A stretch of DNA of 64,000 nucleotides from Myrica gale (Eukaryota > Streptophyta > Magnoliopsida > Fagales > Myricaceae): NCBI GenBank assembly GCA_963930655.1, contig OZ005610.1, positions 10,421,001 to 10,485,000 on the forward strand, given 5' to 3'. The stretch's first letter is position 1; each line of letters opens with the position of its first letter. Position numbers and translations under genes: made by a program. Under the pieces are notes generated by a model. It saw nothing but the letters and a program-made list of their open reading frames with translations, was not told the origin of the DNA and did no database searches. This document shows, piece by piece, positions 35,654 through 45,422 of this stretch.

Positions 35654-38593
35654 TGTTAGTGTTTTAATGCCGGCGTAATTCCGTGTTAAAATTTAAATTC
35701 AAATTAAGTTGTATTTTAAATTTGGTCAAAGTGTTCAAGAGATTAATGAATCTTTCAAAGTTTGAAAGGATAAGATGTCATTAAGATGAAGAGCTAAAAA
35801 CAAGGAGTTGGTGATGCAAAGTCTCTGAAACTATTTCAAATTTTAGATTTTGAAATATTTCATTCCTTTTATAATTCTTTTGGAAATAGAACTCAACAAA
35901 CTCTATAAATATATAGAGAGATCGACCAAAAAAATTTGAGAAGGTCATTCCAAACTTTATTCAAATTCAAGCCTACTCCCTAGATAGAGAAAATCATTTA
36001 GATATCTCTGCTCATAAACAGTTCAAATTTTCTCCAGTTATCTAAATTCAATCACCATTTAAACCAACCTTATTGTGAGAGTTTGGCTGTCGGAGTTCTC
36101 GGTGTTGAAGAACAAGGACGTTCATGAAGAGTTCATAAAAAGAACCTCAGAGAGCTGAGGATTAACCGCAGGAAGCGGGTCTAGGTTGAATTACTTAGAT
36201 TATTACATCGGGTTAGTCAGAGTCAAGCAACTGGATGTTGCTCGTGTCTGAATCACCGTTGTAAGGTTTTACTTCTTAGTGAATTATTGGTGGCTGCTAG
36301 CCCGGAGTGGTTTTTCCTTTGAAAGGTAAGTTTAAAGGTTTTTCACTTCGTCAACAAAATCCTCGTTTATTGTGTGATTGATATTTATTTTATTATTCCG
36401 TTGCATATATATTTTGTTGATTGATTATTCAGATCTAGACTCAACAATTTTAGGACTTGTTCTGCAATTGTTATTGAATTTTTAAATAGTGGGTAAACAC
36501 TTATTCTACCCTTATAGGTGTTAATAGGGTATAAACAAGATTTTTCAATTGGTATCGAAACTAATATCGATCCTTGACCATTTGTCTAGATGTATCATAA
36601 TCAATCATTGTTCATACCTCCATATTTTGATGGAAGAAATTAAGTTTTAAAATCATTGGATTAATTGACATAGTTGAGATTCTCATGCATGTATTTTTAA
36701 ATATTTTCTTAGCTTATGTCTGTTTTGAAATATGATTTGAAAGTAATGTCTAATGTCTCTCTTTTGTGCTAGCTAACAGAATCCTTAAATGTCTTTTAGT
36801 ATATACAATCACAGTGCACACCAATTATGATTGAATGAGACTTGACCGCATGTGTGAGATTTGGGTCGGCAATCACAAGTGACAAGGAACATTCTCTTAA
36901 AATTGAATTGACCTCTGACTAGATGACCTTTTTCATTAATACCCTTCAAGAATTAAAAAGTCAAAAAGAAGCAAAGAAAGTTATTTCAATTTCCATAACA
37001 AAAAAAAAAAGAAAAAAAATTATATTGAGGAATTCAATTTAGGGGGAGCAAAATTTGTATTTTCAAGTCCTAGTGGCATTGGGTTTGACTTTCTGTCTTT
37101 TGCTATGTTTCTCCATTCACTAGTGGTTTCATTTGACTAGTCTTGACCTTGCTCACAAATTTAAGGTCGTAAGTCTCTTTAATTATGTTTTGGTCTCTCA
37201 CACACATATGCAATCCACATTTTTTTTATTATTAATGTTAAAACTTTTTAGAGACATGTGGCATGAAATCAATGATTATTAATTTCCATATACTCGAGGT
37301 GATTTCATATTGATTTTACATGCTATTGAGACCATAATTGCACTTTGACTATTCGTGACAAAAATGGGGAGATGATAGTGTAAATGAATAACTGGCCTAA
37401 GGGGAGAATAGATTAAGGGGAATAAATACTCTATGATTTTAATTTGTTGTTTTATTGAATATGTTGTTATTTTGCATCAAATATTATCCAATATTCTATC
37501 TTTGTTTCTCATGCTTTTCACTTGGTTGTTAAGATTTTTTTCAGGAAACAAATTTAATTCAGAAGACTCTTTAACACTTGTTTTGAGGTCATAAGGTTGA
37601 GTTATAGTGTAAACATGTTCCTGCTTTAGTGATTGACAATGATCTTTATCATTTTTATTTTTTATTGTACGTTATGTCACAGAAATCGCCAAGGGAGAGT
37701 TTGTTAGTGTTTTAATGCTGGCGTAATTCCTTGTCAAAATTTAAACTCAAATTGAGTTGTATTTAAATTTGGTCAAAGTGTTCAAGAGATTAATGAGTCT
37801 TTCAAAGTTTGAAAGGATAAGATATTATCAAGATGAAGAGCTAAAAACAAGGAGTTGGTGATGCAAAGTCTCTAAAACTATTTCAAAATTTAGATTTTGA
37901 AATATTTCCTTCATTTTATAATTCTTTTGTAAATAGAACTCAACCAACTCTATAAATACATAGAGAGATCGACCAAGAAAATTTGAGGAGGTCATTCCAA
38001 ACTTTTTTCAAATTCAAGCCTCCTCCCTAGATAGAGAAAATCGTTTAAATATCTTTGCTCATAAACAATTCAAATTTTCTCTAGTTATCTAGATTCAAAC
38101 ACCATTGAAACCAATCTTCTTGTGGGAGTTTGGCTGCCGGAGTTTCCAATGTTAAAGAACAAAGACGTTCATGAAGAGTTCATAAGAAGAACCTCAGAGA
38201 GCTGAGGGTTAACCGCAGGAAGCGGGTCTAGGTTGGATTACTTAGATTATTATATCGGGTTAGTCAGAGTAAAGCAACTGGATGTTGTTCATGTCTAAAT
38301 CATCGTTGTAAGGTTTTACTTCTTAGTGATTATCGGTGGTTGCTAGCTCGAAGTTGTTTTTCCTTTGAAAGGTAAGTTCAAAGATTTTCCACTTCATCAA
38401 CAAAATCTTTATCTATCTTGTGATTGATATTTATTTTATTATTCCGCTGCATATATATTTTGTTGATTGATTATTCATATCTACACTCAACAATTTTAGG
38501 ACTTGTTATAAAATTATTATTGAATTTTTAAATAGTAAGAAAATACTCATTCTACCTTTATAGGTGTTAATTGGGTCTAAACATGATTTTTCG
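35654..38593 (+). mobile_element. Non-autonomous LTR retrotransposon with both LTRs, no coding region
   Basis: Two direct repeats, 35654-36547 and 37702-38593 (about 890 bases each), begin TGTTAGTGTTTTAATG and end ..TAAACA(A/T)GATTTTTC(A/G). After the first LTR, ATTGGTATCGAAACTAATAT resembles the initiator-Met tRNA primer-binding site common in Copia elements. Just before the second is GCCAAGGGAGAGT, a polypurine tract. The flanks ATGGA and ATGGC match at 4 of 5 bases as a 5-bp target duplication. The 1.15-kb internal part contains no gag, protease, integrase or reverse transcriptase, so the element would depend on enzymes from others. The LTRs differ by scattered substitutions and small gaps. 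Confidence 0.9.
36548..36568 (+). other. Primer-binding site of the LTR element
   Basis: ATTGGTATCGAAACTAATATC begins directly at the inner edge of the 5' LTR. TTGGTATC followed by a degenerate GAGC-type stretch corresponds to the site complementary to the 3' end of initiator-Met tRNA. Confidence 0.65.
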
Positions 38594-39053
38594 ATGGCCA
38601 CTCAACCAAAAAAGCATTCCCCAAGTCAAAAATTGTTAGACTAGCACGAATTTGCTCCTTTTGCTAGATAATGCAAAATAACTATTCTCTGATTGACCTC
38701 CCAATATTGTTCACCAAATTCTGATTTGGTTTGATTGCAAAAGCTGCAGGTTTAGTCACCTAGTTTGAGTAGATAGATCCTAATGCCTCTTTTCCTTTTT
38801 TCCCCGTCCCCCACGAGGCCCTACTGTTCCAGTCAATCTTCCAAAACCATCATACTTTATTATCTGGTCATATTCATGTTGTTAGAGCCTGTCCTTCCGC
38901 CCAGCACCAGTTTCCGAGTTCCTTCCCTGCATAGTCCAAATCTTCTCAAGCATCACCACCACCTCACCATCACAAAAAGCCATGCCTCAACCTTACTTAT
39001 AAGCCCACAAAAGATAATTTCCTTGAAATTATTTGCTTGCTGAAGCTGAAAAT

Positions 39054-39434
39054 ATGGGCCATTGGAGCTACAACAAGGTTGGCAATGGCGCCACGCGATC
39101 GTGCCGTGGGATTTGCAGAGGTTTGAAGCTGAACCCGAAAAGATTTTCAGTTCAACGATTGCGCCCGAGGTTCGTATATTTCTTCAATCTCTTACGTAGA
39201 TGGAGATGTTCTTCTTATGGGCAAGCAGCACTAAAATTGCTGGAGAAAGGTCTTGCCAGAAGAAATAGCATCAAGAGGAATACCAGCGGCAGCAGCATCA
39301 CTACCAAGAGTTTGGGTAAAACTGAGTACTGTAGGTTGAGATCGCTTGGAGTTGGAGGGTCCAATTCTTTCTATGCTGAAGCTATTGCAGATTGCTTGGA
39401 GTTCATCAAGCAGTCCTCTGTTTCCATAGATTGA
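39054..39434 (+). CDS. Small plant protein of unknown function (126 aa)
   Basis: Open frame starting MGHWSYNKVGNGATRSCRGI and ending DCLEFIKQSSVSID-stop. An in-frame ATG seven codons upstream (39033) is also possible; the later one is chosen because MGHWSYNKV looks like a natural start. The protein is basic with no signal peptide or membrane segment. The middle is Arg/Lys-rich (RRWRCSSYGQAALKLLEKGL). The end, SNSFYAEAIADCLEFIKQSS, looks like a conserved helical motif of a small plant family whose function I do not know. It lacks introns, stands alone between an LTR element and a MITE, and a plausible promoter region precedes it. Being real rather than chance is supported by the amphipathic C-terminal motif and ordinary codon use. 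Confidence 0.65.
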   Translation: MGHWSYNKVGNGATRSCRGICRGLKLNPKRFSVQRLRPRFVYFFNLLRRWRCSSYGQAALKLLEKGLARRNSIKRNTSGSSITTKSLGKTEYCRLRSLGVGGSNSFYAEAIADCLEFIKQSSVSID

Positions 39435-39859
39435 ACGCGTGACAACCCAAATGTAAGAGCTATATTCATGTTCGTTTTGTACAACACAACCGAAGGCGTC
39501 ACGTCTGCGTTGTACTTGTCGTGCTATAATCTGTACTTGTTATTTTCTGTGAAGTGGGAGTACTCTTGAGACAGTTCCTAAGTAGGTATGAATGGAGCTT
39601 CTCAATTTTATACAACCATCTAACATATATATTGGTCACCTCTGCAGTCTGCACCAAACCAATCTAAAAGTAAGAACCTAATTTAACTGAAAGGAGACAG
39701 TAAAGATTATGATCAAGAAAATAATATACAATAGAAGAGACTATCTGCAATTGAAATGGCCAATCATCACAGTTTGTAGAAAGAGCGATAATTTTTTTAT
39801 TGTTGAAATTATTTAATAATATTCCATTGATGATGTTCAAAAGATAGGCTTAAAAATGG

Positions 39860-40104
39860 GGAAACGGATTCGGTGCGAAGCCGAATCCGTGCGAAGGGGG
39901 TAAGGGACGGCTAGAACGAAAAATTTCAGCCGTCCAACGATCGGATCGCACCGACCAAGGGAGTGGTGTGGGTCCCGAGCGGGACCCACATCTGCCCAAA
40001 CAGTGTTGTTCGGTGCGATCCAGACTGTTGACGGCTGGAACTTTTCGTTCCAGTCGTCCCTTACCCCCTTCACACGGATTCGGCTTCGCACCGAATCCAT
40101 TCCC
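39860..40104. mobile_element. Mutator-type foldback MITE with perfect 9-bp target duplication
   Basis: Inverted repeats of about 100 bases begin GGAAACGGATTCGGTGCGAA on the left and GGGAATGGATTCGGTGCGAA inverted on the right. Each arm contains its own small hairpin (GGATTCGG..CCGAATCC). The centre has GTGGGTCCCGAGCGGGACCCAC, a near-perfect palindrome. The 9-mers on either side are identical (TAAAAATGG at 39851-39859 and 40105-40113). No coding. Confidence 0.88.
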
Positions 40105-40269
40105 TAAAAATGGAACTGTATTCTTGCTTTTAAGATAACAAGGAGAAACTAAACCCGACAGACCTATTGAAATGGACCCACCTAACGAGCCCGTAAACCT
40201 CGAGTCGATATAGCCATTCCAAATCAGTCTTACATTGGCATGCAACTATACTTGATCAACAGCTTGAAC

Positions 40270-40460
40270 ACAGTTAAAATGCTGGTTTCTTTCTCTAGAT
40301 GATGGTGGAATCAAAGTATAGCAAGATTTGTAGAACTGAAATTCTCATAGCGGCTTGGAATTTCTCTTCGAGTTACTTCTCACAGACAACTCAAATCAAT
40401 AGCACAAATCGTAGTACATATGGCAACTCCAATATTGGCAAGTTTACCATGACCACTGCA
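40270..40460. repeat. Diverged copy of part of the RPC6 leader intron
   Basis: It aligns in order with 31620-31815: 'tggtttct.tctcta', AGAACTGAAATTCTCATA (here) against 'aggactgaaattctcataa', AATTTCTCTTC, TCTCACAGACAACT, and 'aagtttaccatgaccac' against 'gagtttaccatgaccaa'. Same orientation. No RPC6 coding sequence is nearby. Confidence 0.75.
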
Positions 40461-40864
40461 ACTTGTTATATACTATAGTGGGAAAAGTATAAAATTAATA
40501 ATGTCAAATCAAAATGCTTGTGAGGGGAATATATTTAAGCCAAAATCAAACACAGTGCCTATACTAATGTCACACATCTTGATACGGATCAAAATCCTCT
40601 AAATATTATAAAACTACCGCTATAATTGAGGTGTAACATCAAAATGTTTTGGAAATGTAATTTTATAAGCTATTCTTTGTACTTAATGTTTGAAATGTAT
40701 GCTCAAACTTCAAGGTCAAATGACCTTCATGATCAATTTTGTCCTTTTTTTGTCACCTTTTCTTAAAAAGTCTGCTCCTTTGAAAATGAGACGCAATCGC
40801 ATAAAAATCAACACCAAAAACCACTTGAGTTTGAAGAAGGTTACGGGCTTCATTGCGGATTTAA

Positions 40865-42013
40865 TGAAAATCCTAGTTTAGAACAACTCTAGAAAAGGTT
40901 GAATATGTGTTATCAATTACAATTAATTTTTTTATAACGATTTTAAAATTACTTAGATATGTATAATCATCAATATAATAATAAAAATATATATAATCAA
41001 ATATGAATGAAAACATCCAATCACACAAAGAGACAAGACTTTGTTGACAAAGTGAAAAACTTTTGAAATAATCTTCAAAAGAAAAATCACTGTGGGGCTA
41101 TCTGCATTACTCGAAATTCACTGAGTAGAAAATCCTTACAAACGGTGATTAAGACACTAGAAACCCTGCTGAATGTAACAACCCCAATGAAATAATGTAA
41201 AAAATACTACTTATATCGTTCTATGCAACGATCACCTTAGTCTCTGAGGTTCTTCTTGTGAACACTTTATGAACAACCTTGTTCTTCAACACTGGAACTC
41301 CGTCAACCAAACTCCTTCATCATTTTGAAGGCTTCACAGCGGAAGGTTGAATTCAATGGTGATTTTGTGGGAAAAAATTGTTCAATTTAGGTCATGAATC
41401 ACTAAGGGATTTTTCTCACTCAAATTGGGGCTCAAAGAACTCAAGAACAACCTTTTTATGGTTAAGAGACGGTCTCATCAAGAATATGAAAGTTGCCTTA
41501 AGTTTCACAAGGAATAGGATTATGATAGATATAGTTTTTTTTAAAAATCATTAGTTCTCGTTTGAGCTAGGGTCGAGCGGAAGTTAAGAGAGCTTTTTAT
41601 ATAAAAACTTCGCTTGAATTAGATGGCGAGAATAATTTGCAACTCATCCACATCCTTCGCTCGAGATAGACCTCGAGCCTCAGGCGAGCGAGACTAATCT
41701 ATGACTTGTCTCGATTATCCCTTGATTTAGAGGTAGAGTCTCAAGAGAGCAAGAACACTTTGTGAATTGTCTCAGTGTCGCTCGAGCTAGAGTCAAGCGT
41801 CAGGCAAGCGATGAGACATTATGAGGTTTTTTCACAAAGTTCGCTCGTTCGTGGATTCAACCACTTTATCGACGCATCTTGTTCTTAACTAAAGTCTTGA
41901 AAATTTTCTTTAATTTCTTAAACATTTTGACCAATCAAAAGAATAGCAAATTACAACTCAATTTACACTAAGTTTAACACGAAATTTGATCAATGCACAA
42001 AACAACACTAACA
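40865..42013 (-). mobile_element. Solo LTR related to the 35.6-kb element
   Basis: On the minus strand it starts TGTTAGTGTTGTTTTG and ends CTAGGATTTTCA, matching the LTR termini of the 35.6-kb element. It also shares internal blocks (GTTGACAAAGTGAAAAAC, TTCTTGTGAACACTTTATGA, GTTCTTCAACACTGGAACTC on the + strand). It is longer (about 1.15 kb) because of an extra stretch with several degenerate GCTCGAGC-type repeats around 41.55-41.85 kb. No internal domain adjoins it and no 5-bp duplication was found. Confidence 0.65.
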
Positions 42014-42210
42014 ATTCAGGTCTCCTTTCTTAAAAATCACACAAGAGTCAATTTTTTGTCCCCTTGGCCAAACGTACTGTATATATGACGGACATGTTAA
42101 TTTCACGATTTCTCTACGCCCATTTCTCTACGCCATTCATCTTCAAACGAGAGGGCCAATATTTTGACTTTATAAGAAGCAATATCACATGGCAAATGAA
42201 AGGGAAAAAA

Positions 42211-42415
42211 ACATGAAGAAATGTATTCAACTCCATGCATTTTGACTAGAGCGAAACCTTTTCCCAAAGGTCAAACAAAAACAAAATCAAAGTACTAGTC
42301 TTGTTGACATGAAGGGGCAGGCAAAATATATAATTGAAAGTTCCCCTTGTTCAACCGTTGATCTAAGACTCACGTAAATCTTGACAAGTTCCAGCTTTGA
42401 ATGGGAATTCTCCTT
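42211..42415. repeat. Diverged copy of the RPC6 3' flank
   Basis: Partner of 30350-30575 in the same orientation. It ends with CTTTGAATGGGAATTCTCCT, about 180 bases upstream of the calmodulin-like start codon, so it lies in or near that gene's promoter. Confidence 0.75.
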
Positions 42416-42593
42416 GTGCGTGTTTGAATATTACAAAAAAGGAAACATCGATTCTACTTGAATCATTACAAAAGCTTCGTATACGATCCTCAGCGAACAC
42501 CATTTCTCTCTGCTCTTTAGTTTTTGCTAATTACTCTGAAAAACAGGTCTTCCTGTTGCCTCCGATCAGGTTTCAGAGCTTAAACCCAGCAAT

Positions 42594-43834
42594 ATGGCAG
42601 ATGCATTGACTCAAGATCAGGTTGCCGAGTTCCGGGAGGCCTTTTGTCTCATTGACAAGGACTCCGACGGTGCGTGTTTGTATAAACTTCTTTTCATCTC
42701 TCCATTTCTTTGTTCTCAATTAGACGCCATCTTGGCCCATTAAAACAAACAAATAGTTCCTTACACTTACACCTAGCAAACTTTTGTGGTTTAGGAAACT
42801 TAACCAAATGAATTCTGGGTTATAATTTCTGCGTGATATGCATGGGTTCTTCTTTCCACATCTCCATTTTTGGGAGCTTAGAGTTTCGCTCTTTAAGAGA
42901 CGGGGACGGGATTCTGCAGATGGAAATTTTACACCCAAACGAATTCAAGCACAGAGAACTTTTTCTTATGTTTTGCCTGTCAGAACAACAGAGTGGTTCA
43001 TGATCATTGATCAGTGATTGTAATCTGCAGTCCATTAATTCTGAATTATTGATAACTTGTAGGCCACGTTACAATCGAAGAACTGGCAACCGTGATTCAA
43101 TCGTTGAATGAAAACCCCACGAAGGAAGAAGTTCAAGACATGATGGGCGAAGTTGATGCTAATGGAAACGGGACCATAGACTTTGATGAGTTCTTGAATA
43201 TCATGGCGAGGAAAATGAAGGTAGGATCACTATATATCCCGTCGATTTTACATAGTTTTTCTTGCCCTACGTATTGGTGTTGATGAGGGTAATGTTAATG
43301 TCGATTCTAATAGGAAAATGTTGCCGAGGAGCTGAAAGAAGCCTTCAAAGTATTTGACAGGGATCAAGATGGATATATCTCAGCTAATGAGGTAATTAAT
43401 TAAGCCTCCTCGCGCTTTGTTTTGGGTTCATTGGAAAGCTAAGGAAGAAGAGAATTTTTTGATCTGATTTGGATTCAAAACAGCAGTATTTTCCCAGAAG
43501 AGTGAAGAACAATAGTCATCCCAAACTCCATTTCTGCCCTCTCTGTTTTTTGGGTCTTTTCCTTTTGGAGCTAGCCCATCACAACTTCTCCTAGAAAAAT
43601 AGTGACTGATTTATAACAGCTTTTGAGTTTAGTTTTAAATTGATGGGGATAATCTATGATCAGTACTAAATCGAGACATTTTGGCTTTGGGTTATGTAGC
43701 TAAGACAAGTAATGATAAATTTGGGGGAGAGATTGACAGACGAAGAGGCAGAGCAGATGATCAAAGAGGCTGATTTAGATGGTGATGGTCAAGTCAGCTA
43801 TGAAGAGTTCGCAAGGATGATGATGCTCAATTGA
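42594..43834 (+). CDS. Calmodulin-like calcium sensor, CML8/CML11 type
   Basis: A four-EF-hand calcium sensor that changes shape on binding calcium and regulates target proteins. Four exons, 42594-42669, 43063-43220, 43314-43391 and 43700-43834, all GT-AG, give 148 residues, almost exactly calmodulin length. The calcium loops are DKDSDGHVTIEE (21-32), [12 protein letters not shown] (57-68), [12 protein letters not shown] and [12 protein letters not shown]. All four keep Asp at position 1, Gly at 6 and Glu at 12, so all should bind. The first exon ends in the Gly codon of loop 1, the conserved intron position of plant calmodulin genes. Differences from true calmodulin (start [20 protein letters not shown], ending ..FARMMMLN) point to the CML8/11 branch. 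No prenylation box and no defect. Confidence 0.93.
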
Positions 43835-44792
43835 TCGACTCGAATTCCCCAAATAAAAACAAAAAAGATTCCTCAATTCTTTTCACTGCCTCAACGCCAA
43901 CCCATCTTCCATTTGGGAAGCAGTATGACGTTTTTTTTTTTCTTTTTTTTTTTCCTCTCAAGGTGGAAGTATTATGTTGTTATGATCAAAATGTCCAAAA
44001 TTTAAGTCAGCTATGTATCCTCCGTCTTTTATTTGAATAAAAATTAATAATTTTATTACTGAAAATGATAATTTTATTAATTTTTTATTATAATATTTTT
44101 GTAAGAGTAAAATGGTCGGTGACTAAATGACGTGGATGATGTGAAATATATTAGATTAATTAATGAGTGAATGTAAGGGAGCGTCTCTGCGGCAAATCGG
44201 TCACCTGCAGTGTGTGAGGGTGGGTCCCGCACCCGAGCAAGACCTACACCCCTCCCTCACACACTGTAGCAAATTCGAACTCGAAATGTAAAAGGTACTT
44301 GAGATGTAAAGTATGACAATATTAATTTATTTGAGGTTCGAAAATAATATTCTTTCTGAAAAATAAAGATACATATTTGGTGGTATTTGTGTATTAAAAT
44401 TTTAATATGATTAAAATATTAGAATACGAGATATAGGTAAAAAAATTAGGAGAGAAATAATTTGAATAAATTTTCTATATGTATTATAATAAAAAATGAT
44501 TTGATAATTGATAGGAAGATATAAGTTATTTTATAATTTTAATTTGACACACAAACCCGCCAAAAAATTGAAAATTACCTGTACATCCTGGCTTGCCATT
44601 GGCAATTTCTTTCTTTTAAGGGTATCATGGATAAGGTGCGAATGATGTTACCAACGACCTGTTTCTGGAACTTTCTAAGGTTTCCGCCAGCTTCTCGAAA
44701 TTACTCCCGATCTGTTGAACCCAACCACCTGTTGACGGAAAGCCATGAACCCTGAAACGTCAACATAAGAATAAGGAGAATAAACCCAGCAA
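43835..44792. other. Spacer between the calmodulin-like gene and the Cys-array gene
   Basis: Includes the 3' UTR of the calmodulin-like gene, an AT-rich stretch, a hairpin (listed separately), and the probable promoter of the next gene (about 44590-44790). No other gene is visible. Confidence 0.45.
44210..44274. repeat. GC-rich hairpin, probable MITE core
   Basis: CTGCAGTGTGTGAGGGTGGG pairs with CCCTCCCTCACACACTGTAG about 30 bases downstream. The loop contains GTCCCGCACCCGAGCAAGAC, similar in wording to the centre of the 39.9-kb MITE, so it may be a relative of that element. Confidence 0.6.
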
Positions 44793-45422
44793 ATGGGAAC
44801 TACATCGGCGGAAAATCTCGACGACTACTCCGCCGCCTCAACAGTGATCACGTTCGACCGTCCCCTACCTTTGCTCCGCGGCCCCATCCGGGCCGGCCCA
44901 TCCGACGACCCCTCGGCCGGTCCCTACGTCCTTGCATTCCGGGACCCCCAGGCCTGGGCCTCCGCGCTCAGAGCCTGCGAGTCCATAATCGTCGACCAGT
45001 GCGAGACCGGCGCCAGAGTCGGGTGCGCCATCGCCGCTTCGAACAAATGCAAACCTCCCTGGTGGCGCGCAATGATCGGCCGGAAGCCCACGGATCTAAG
45101 AGAACGAGAGAGGTGCGAGGAGCGAGAAATGGAGGGTTGTTTTGCGACAGCGAAGGAGAAGTGCGTTGGGTTTGCGAGGGACAAGTGCGCGACGCCTTTT
45201 CGGGATGCGCGGATTGCGGTGAGGGAAAGGCGGTTGAATCCAAAAGATCTTGGGAAGTTAATTCACTGGGCATCGCTACTGGACAGGAGTAGGTGGGTTA
45301 GTGTTATGGGATTAGATCAATTGGGTGTGCGGGTTTTAGCTGCAACGAATTGTAGGGCGAGTGAATTGCTCGGCTCTGATGCGAATTGTTCATCCGTTGT
45401 CTCAAAGCAAAAGGCTGTCTAA
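44793..45422 (+). CDS. Intronless unknown protein with two C(X7C)3 cysteine arrays (209 aa)
   Basis: Single open frame starting MGTTSAENLDDYSAAS and ending VVSKQKAV. I do not recognise a named family, though it reads like a conserved plant protein. After a Pro-rich N-terminus (PLPLLRGPIRAGPSDDPSAG) and FRDPQAWASALRA, four cysteines at 62, 70, 78 and 86 are each separated by exactly seven residues. Four more, at 108, 116, 124 and 132, follow the same rule. Between the arrays is KPPWWRAMIGRK. The arrays lie in segments with helix-favouring residues. There is no signal peptide or membrane span. The codons are markedly GC-rich at the 5' end, unlike the AT-rich surroundings. A possible donor (AAGAG-GTAAGTG) at about 45434 suggests an intron in the 3' UTR. 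Metal binding or disulphide-linked hairpins as in CX9C proteins are possibilities only. Confidence 0.8.
   Translation: MGTTSAENLDDYSAASTVITFDRPLPLLRGPIRAGPSDDPSAGPYVLAFRDPQAWASALRACESIIVDQCETGARVGCAIAASNKCKPPWWRAMIGRKPTDLRERERCEEREMEGCFATAKEKCVGFARDKCATPFRDARIAVRERRLNPKDLGKLIHWASLLDRSRWVSVMGLDQLGVRVLAATNCRASELLGSDANCSSVVSKQKAV

Noticed and set aside
40865-42013. Full-length LTR element at this place
   Set aside because: Only one LTR is present, with no primer site, polypurine tract or internal region next to it, so it is treated as solo.
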